From CAXGUU01 sp964012875 (GTDB lineage Bacteria > Pseudomonadota > Gammaproteobacteria > Ga0077536): a stretch of DNA of 9,641 nt. Below, piece by piece: positions 6,517-9,641 of the stretch. Location: the NCBI GenBank assembly GCA_964012875.1, contig CAXGUU010000120.1:1-9641 (forward strand). Direction: 5' to 3'. The notes beneath the pieces were generated by a model that saw nothing but the letters and a program-made list of their open reading frames with translations, did no database searches and was not told where the DNA came from. The position numbers and the translations under genes were made by a program. Position 1 is the first letter of the stretch; each line of letters opens with the position of its first letter.

Positions 6517-6959
6517 GTCGCTCCGAGGCAGGTGCCTACGACCGGGCGCTCGCGGCGTTAACTCGCCGCGAGCATTCGCGCAAAGAACTGGAATTCAAAC
6601 TTCGCCAGCGCGGTTTCGATTCGGAAGAGATTGACCGCGCGCTTGCCGCAGTGATGGACGAAGGTTATCTCGACGAGGCGCGATTCGCGGAAAGCTACCT
6701 GGCGTCCCGCTCGTCCAGGGGGTTCGGCCCCCGCCGCATCGAATTCGAACTACGCGAGAAAGGCGTAGACAAATCGACAATTCGCTCAACAATGGACGCG
6801 TGCGCCGAGGACTGGTTCGCGAATGCCGATAAGGCGCGCGCCAAGAAATTCGACACCAAACCAAGCTCCGGCGCCGACCGAGCCAAACAATCACGATTCT
6901 TACAGCAGCGGGGATTTTTTGGCGAACATATTCAACACGCGCTCGACAGCAAATCGTAA
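6513..6959 (+). CDS. recX: Regulatory protein RecX, apparent CTG start
   Basis: RecX binds RecA filaments and limits their growth and activities. Read from CTG 6513, the protein is 148 aa, close to the Pseudomonas length, and consists of the usual small three-helix repeats. Seen: ALAALTRREHSRKELEFKL (12-30), matching the ARREH..R.EL..KL opening of the family; GYLDEARFAESYLASRSSRGFGPRRIEFELREKG in the middle; and SRFLQQRGFFGEHI near the end. The frame is closed by TGA at 6486-6488 and has no ATG, GTG or TTG until GTG 6651 (codon 47). Starting at 6651 would delete the conserved first repeat. The CTG overlaps the recA stop as CTGA with GGAGG 7 nt upstream, implying coupling to recA. Identity is sure; the exact start is inferred. 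Confidence 0.88.
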   Translation: MSRSEAGAYDRALAALTRREHSRKELEFKLRQRGFDSEEIDRALAAVMDEGYLDEARFAESYLASRSSRGFGPRRIEFELREKGVDKSTIRSTMDACAEDWFANADKARAKKFDTKPSSGADRAKQSRFLQQRGFFGEHIQHALDSKS

Positions 6960-6963
6960 GACC

Positions 6964-9585
6964 ATGAAAACAGCTGAAATTCGCCGCGCATTCATCGATT
7001 TCTTTATTGAACAGGGGCATACCGCGGTCGAAAGCAGCTCCCTGGTGCCTGCCAATGATCCATCCTTATTGTTTACCAATGCCGGGATGGTTCAGTTCAA
7101 GGATGTCTTTCTGGGCCTCGAGAATCGCGGATTCGACAGAGCAACCAGCTCCCAACGGTGCGTACGGGCCGGCGGTAAACACAACGATTTGGACAACGTT
7201 GGCTACACCGCGAGACACCACACATTTTTTGAAATGCTCGGCAACTTCAGTTTTGGTGAGTATTTCAAAAAAGAGGCGATTGGATTCGCGTGGACCCTGC
7301 TGACTGAGCGCCTGGGTATTCCAGCCGAGCGCCTGTGGATCACCGTATTCGAGGACGACGACGAGGCGGCATCGATCTGGCTGGACGATATTGGCGTCAG
7401 TCCGGAGCGCTTCTCGCGCTGCGGTGAAAAGGACAATTTCTGGATGATGGGGGACACCGGTCCGTGCGGACCGTGTTCGGAAATCTTTTACGACCACGGC
7501 GACGATATCCCCGGTGGCCCGCCCGGCACCCCGGAAGAAGATGGCGATCGCTATGTCGAGATCTGGAATCTTGTGTTCATGCAATATGATCGAGCGACGT
7601 CGGGGGAGTTGAAACCGATTCCAAAGCCCTCGGTCGACACGGGCATGGGACTCGAGCGCATCGCTGCCGTCCTTCAGGACGTTCACAACAATTACGACAT
7701 CGACTTGTTCGTCAATCTAGTGTCGGCCGTCACCGGTTTTGTCACGAACGAACCTGATGACCCTGCATCGCTAAGAGTGATCGCTGACCATATTCGTTCA
7801 TGCGCCTTCCTGGTTCTCGATGGCGTGCTGCCCTCCAACGAGGGCCGCGGCTACGTCTTACGCCGCATCATCCGCCGGGCGCTGCGGCACGGGCATAAAC
7901 TGGGCATTGAGGGGAATTTCTTTCATCGGCTGGTCGCACCATTGGCGCAGGAGATGGGGGAAGCCTATCCGGAGCTACTGGAAAGGTCCGAAGAAATTGC
8001 AAAAACACTTGAACGCGAGGAAATTCGATTCGCCGAAACCCTGGACCAGGGCATGAAGATTCTGGACGTGGCGATCGAGTCGTTAGACGGAAATTCGATA
8101 CCCGGCGAGACCATTTTCCAGCTCTACGATACCTATGGATTCCCTTTCGATCTGACGGCGGATATCGCCCGGGAGCGGAATCTGATCCTGGATGAGGACG
8201 GCTTTCATCAGCAAATGGAGGCCCAGCGCCAACGCGCCCGGGATGCCAGCCAATTCGGCAACGCAGACGTCGCGGAAACGATTTCAGCCGATGACCTGAG
8301 CGCAATAGGAAATGCGCAGTCGTTCACCGGCTACGAACAACTGATCGATAAGGCAACCGTGGTTGGTCTGTTTTGCGAAGGTCGTCGCTGCCCGGCAATC
8401 AACAAGGACCAAACCGGTGTCCTGATCCTCGATACAACGCCGTTTTATGCTGAATCCGGTGGCCAGGTTGGTGATGTTGGTTCGATCCTGTCGGGCACAG
8501 CTCGCTTCGAAGTAAGCGATACGAGAAGTCAGGGCGGGCTTAACCTGCATTACGGGAAAGTAATCGAAGGAACAATTACCGAAGGCGATAGCGTCAACGC
8601 CGAGGTGGCTTCCGATTCGCGCCAGGCGACCCGCCTTAATCACTCGGCCACGCATTTAATGCATGCGGCATTGCGCGAGCAACTCGGCGCTCACATTGAA
8701 CAAAAAGGTTCCCTTGTTCAGCCCGAACGGCTGCGTTTCGACTTTTCTCACCCGCAGCCGGTAAGTGGCGAGGAATGTCGCGCTATCGAGCTTCGCGTTA
8801 ACGAACAGATTCGATTGAACGCCTCCGTCGAGACGAATTTGATGAACTACGAAGCCGCTGTTGACAGTGGCGCACTCGCCTTATTCGGCGAAAAATACGG
8901 CGATGAAGTCCGTGTACTCCGCATGGGCGATTTCTCAACGGAACTATGCGGCGGCACGCATGTGGACAGGACCGGCGACATCGGACTGTTCAAGATTGTG
9001 TCTGAATCCGGCGTTGCTGCAGGCATTCGCCGAATTGAGGCAGTTACCGGTGTCGGCGCGTTGAAGCAGGGTATGGAAACCGAAGAACGCCTGGTCCGCA
9101 TATCAACGACCCTCAAGTCCAATCCGAACAACCTGGAGACCAAGATTCAGCAAATCGTTGAAGCAAACCGCGCGCTCGAAAAGGAAATCGAAACGCTACG
9201 CGGCAAGCTCGCCGGAAGTTCGGGCAGCGACGTCGCTGATAACGCAATTGACATCGCTGATTTTCAGCTCGTCAGCGCTCGGATTGAGGGCGCGGATGCA
9301 AAATCCCTGCGCGCGACGATGGATCGCCTTCGGGACAAATGGGATCGCTGCGTCGTTGTGCTCGCCACCGAGGCCAAAGGCAAAGCGCTGATTGTCACCG
9401 GTGTCTCAAAAGGGCTGAGCGAGCAAATTCACGCCGGTGAATTGGTAAACTATGTCGCCCAACAGGTCGGCGGCAAAGGTGGCGGCCGCCCCGATATGGC
9501 CCAGGCTGGCGGGAATGACATCGGAAACCTTGACCAGGCGCTGGCATCGGTCGAGCAGCGGGTCAGAGATCTCGTCGCCATTTAA
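6964..9585 (+). CDS. alaS: Alanine-tRNA ligase
   Basis: AlaS charges tRNA-Ala and edits Ser- and Gly-tRNA-Ala. It is 873 aa; the E. coli enzyme is 876. The class II catalytic domain opens with TAEIRRAFIDFF, SSLVPANDPSLLFTNAGM and QRCVRAGGKHNDL, then MGDTGPCGPCSEIFYDHGD and KPSVDTGMGLERIAAVLQ. A tRNA-recognition region includes RVIADHIRSCAFL and RGYVLRRIIRRALRHG. The editing domain has the zinc site His560/His564 in NHSATH and Cys662/His666 in CGGTH. After a coiled-coil-like stretch (about 705-745) comes the C-Ala domain with the glycine-rich GGKGGGRPDMAQAGG. ATG 6964 aligns with the E. coli start and lies 4 nt after recX; an upstream frame from 6823 would overlap recX. Only weak ribosome-binding sequence is seen, so coupling to recX is likely. 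The order recA-recX-alaS is as in E. coli. Confidence 0.97.
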   Translation: MKTAEIRRAFIDFFIEQGHTAVESSSLVPANDPSLLFTNAGMVQFKDVFLGLENRGFDRATSSQRCVRAGGKHNDLDNVGYTARHHTFFEMLGNFSFGEYFKKEAIGFAWTLLTERLGIPAERLWITVFEDDDEAASIWLDDIGVSPERFSRCGEKDNFWMMGDTGPCGPCSEIFYDHGDDIPGGPPGTPEEDGDRYVEIWNLVFMQYDRATSGELKPIPKPSVDTGMGLERIAAVLQDVHNNYDIDLFVNLVSAVTGFVTNEPDDPASLRVIADHIRSCAFLVLDGVLPSNEGRGYVLRRIIRRALRHGHKLGIEGNFFHRLVAPLAQEMGEAYPELLERSEEIAKTLEREEIRFAETLDQGMKILDVAIESLDGNSIPGETIFQLYDTYGFPFDLTADIARERNLILDEDGFHQQMEAQRQRARDASQFGNADVAETISADDLSAIGNAQSFTGYEQLIDKATVVGLFCEGRRCPAINKDQTGVLILDTTPFYAESGGQVGDVGSILSGTARFEVSDTRSQGGLNLHYGKVIEGTITEGDSVNAEVASDSRQATRLNHSATHLMHAALREQLGAHIEQKGSLVQPERLRFDFSHPQPVSGEECRAIELRVNEQIRLNASVETNLMNYEAAVDSGALALFGEKYGDEVRVLRMGDFSTELCGGTHVDRTGDIGLFKIVSESGVAAGIRRIEAVTGVGALKQGMETEERLVRISTTLKSNPNNLETKIQQIVEANRALEKEIETLRGKLAGSSGSDVADNAIDIADFQLVSARIEGADAKSLRATMDRLRDKWDRCVVVLATEAKGKALIVTGVSKGLSEQIHAGELVNYVAQQVGGKGGGRPDMAQAGGNDIGNLDQALASVEQRVRDLVAI

Positions 9586-9586
9586 C

Positions 9587-9616
9587 AAAAAAACCTCGAC
9601 CTCTTTCAGGGTCGAG
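9587..9616 (-). terminator. Rho-independent terminator on the minus strand
   Basis: CTCGACC (9595-9601) pairs with GGTCGAG (9610-9616) around an 8-nt loop. Seven A residues at 9587-9593 read as seven T on the minus strand just after the stem, separated by one base, which is a typical intrinsic terminator for transcription coming from the right. On the plus strand no T-tract follows the stem, so it should stop alaS transcripts poorly or not at all. It implies a minus-strand gene beyond position 9641 converging on alaS. Nothing codable is visible in the remaining bases to 9641. Confidence 0.65.
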
Positions 9617-9641
9617 CAGGCAATACAGGTTAAATCTCCCA

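Noticed and set aside
6489..6520. recA-recX fusion by programmed frameshift
   Set aside because: recX is in the -1 frame relative to recA and no slippery heptamer or following structure is seen; GGAGG plus CTG initiation explains it more simply.
6823..6963. Extended N-terminus for alaS
   Set aside because: The added 47 residues are out-of-frame recX sequence; ATG 6964 matches the conserved AlaS start.
1..9641. Novel defence, mobile or biosynthetic system
   Set aside because: All long frames with coding character are accounted for by eight complete conserved genes and one partial one; no transposase, integrase, array or unknown multi-gene module remains.

Overview
This window is a stretch of core bacterial chromosome, most likely from a free-living gammaproteobacterium. 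The evidence is that every gene resembles a gammaproteobacterial orthologue at the motif level, the guaB/xseA head-to-head pair and the pncC-recA-recX-alaS order are those of enterics and pseudomonads, and composition is moderately GC-rich throughout. The exact lineage cannot be fixed from sequence reading alone. I see no mobile-element genes, CRISPR array, toxin or defence genes, tRNA or rRNA, and no candidate for a wholly new multi-gene system.

Layout. Positions 1-587 (minus strand) hold the N-terminal 195 codons of xseA, cut by the window edge. A 61-bp divergent gap carries a strong sigma70-type promoter reading rightward into guaB (649-2112). A 163-bp spacer then holds a long hairpin and a repeat-like block with inverted ends, followed by guaA (2276-3859). 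Next come the closely packed tadA (3876-4364), pncC (4368-4868) and thpR (4871-5395). A 74-bp gap holds the likely recA promoter, followed by recA (5470-6516), recX (6513-6959, apparently from a CTG start overlapping the recA stop) and alaS (6964-9585). The last 56 bp contain a hairpin whose T-tract is on the minus strand, which suggests a converging gene just outside the window.

How the genes work together. GuaB and GuaA catalyse the two steps from IMP to GMP. TadA makes the inosine-34 wobble base in tRNA-Arg, and AlaS charges tRNA-Ala. PncC deamidates NMN, the nucleotide by-product of bacterial NAD-dependent DNA ligase. ThpR is a 2H-family RNA phosphoesterase. RecA and its modulator RecX handle recombinational repair, and XseA is a subunit of the ssDNA exonuclease VII. 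The theme is nucleotide supply, tRNA maturation and charging, and DNA repair.

The points most worth a second look are the CTG start of recX behind a GGAGG ribosome-binding site, the inverted-repeat block between guaB and guaA (which leaves guaA without its own Shine-Dalgarno sequence but with a possible coupled upstream mini-ORF), and the absence of a CTGT-N8-ACAG LexA box upstream of recA.
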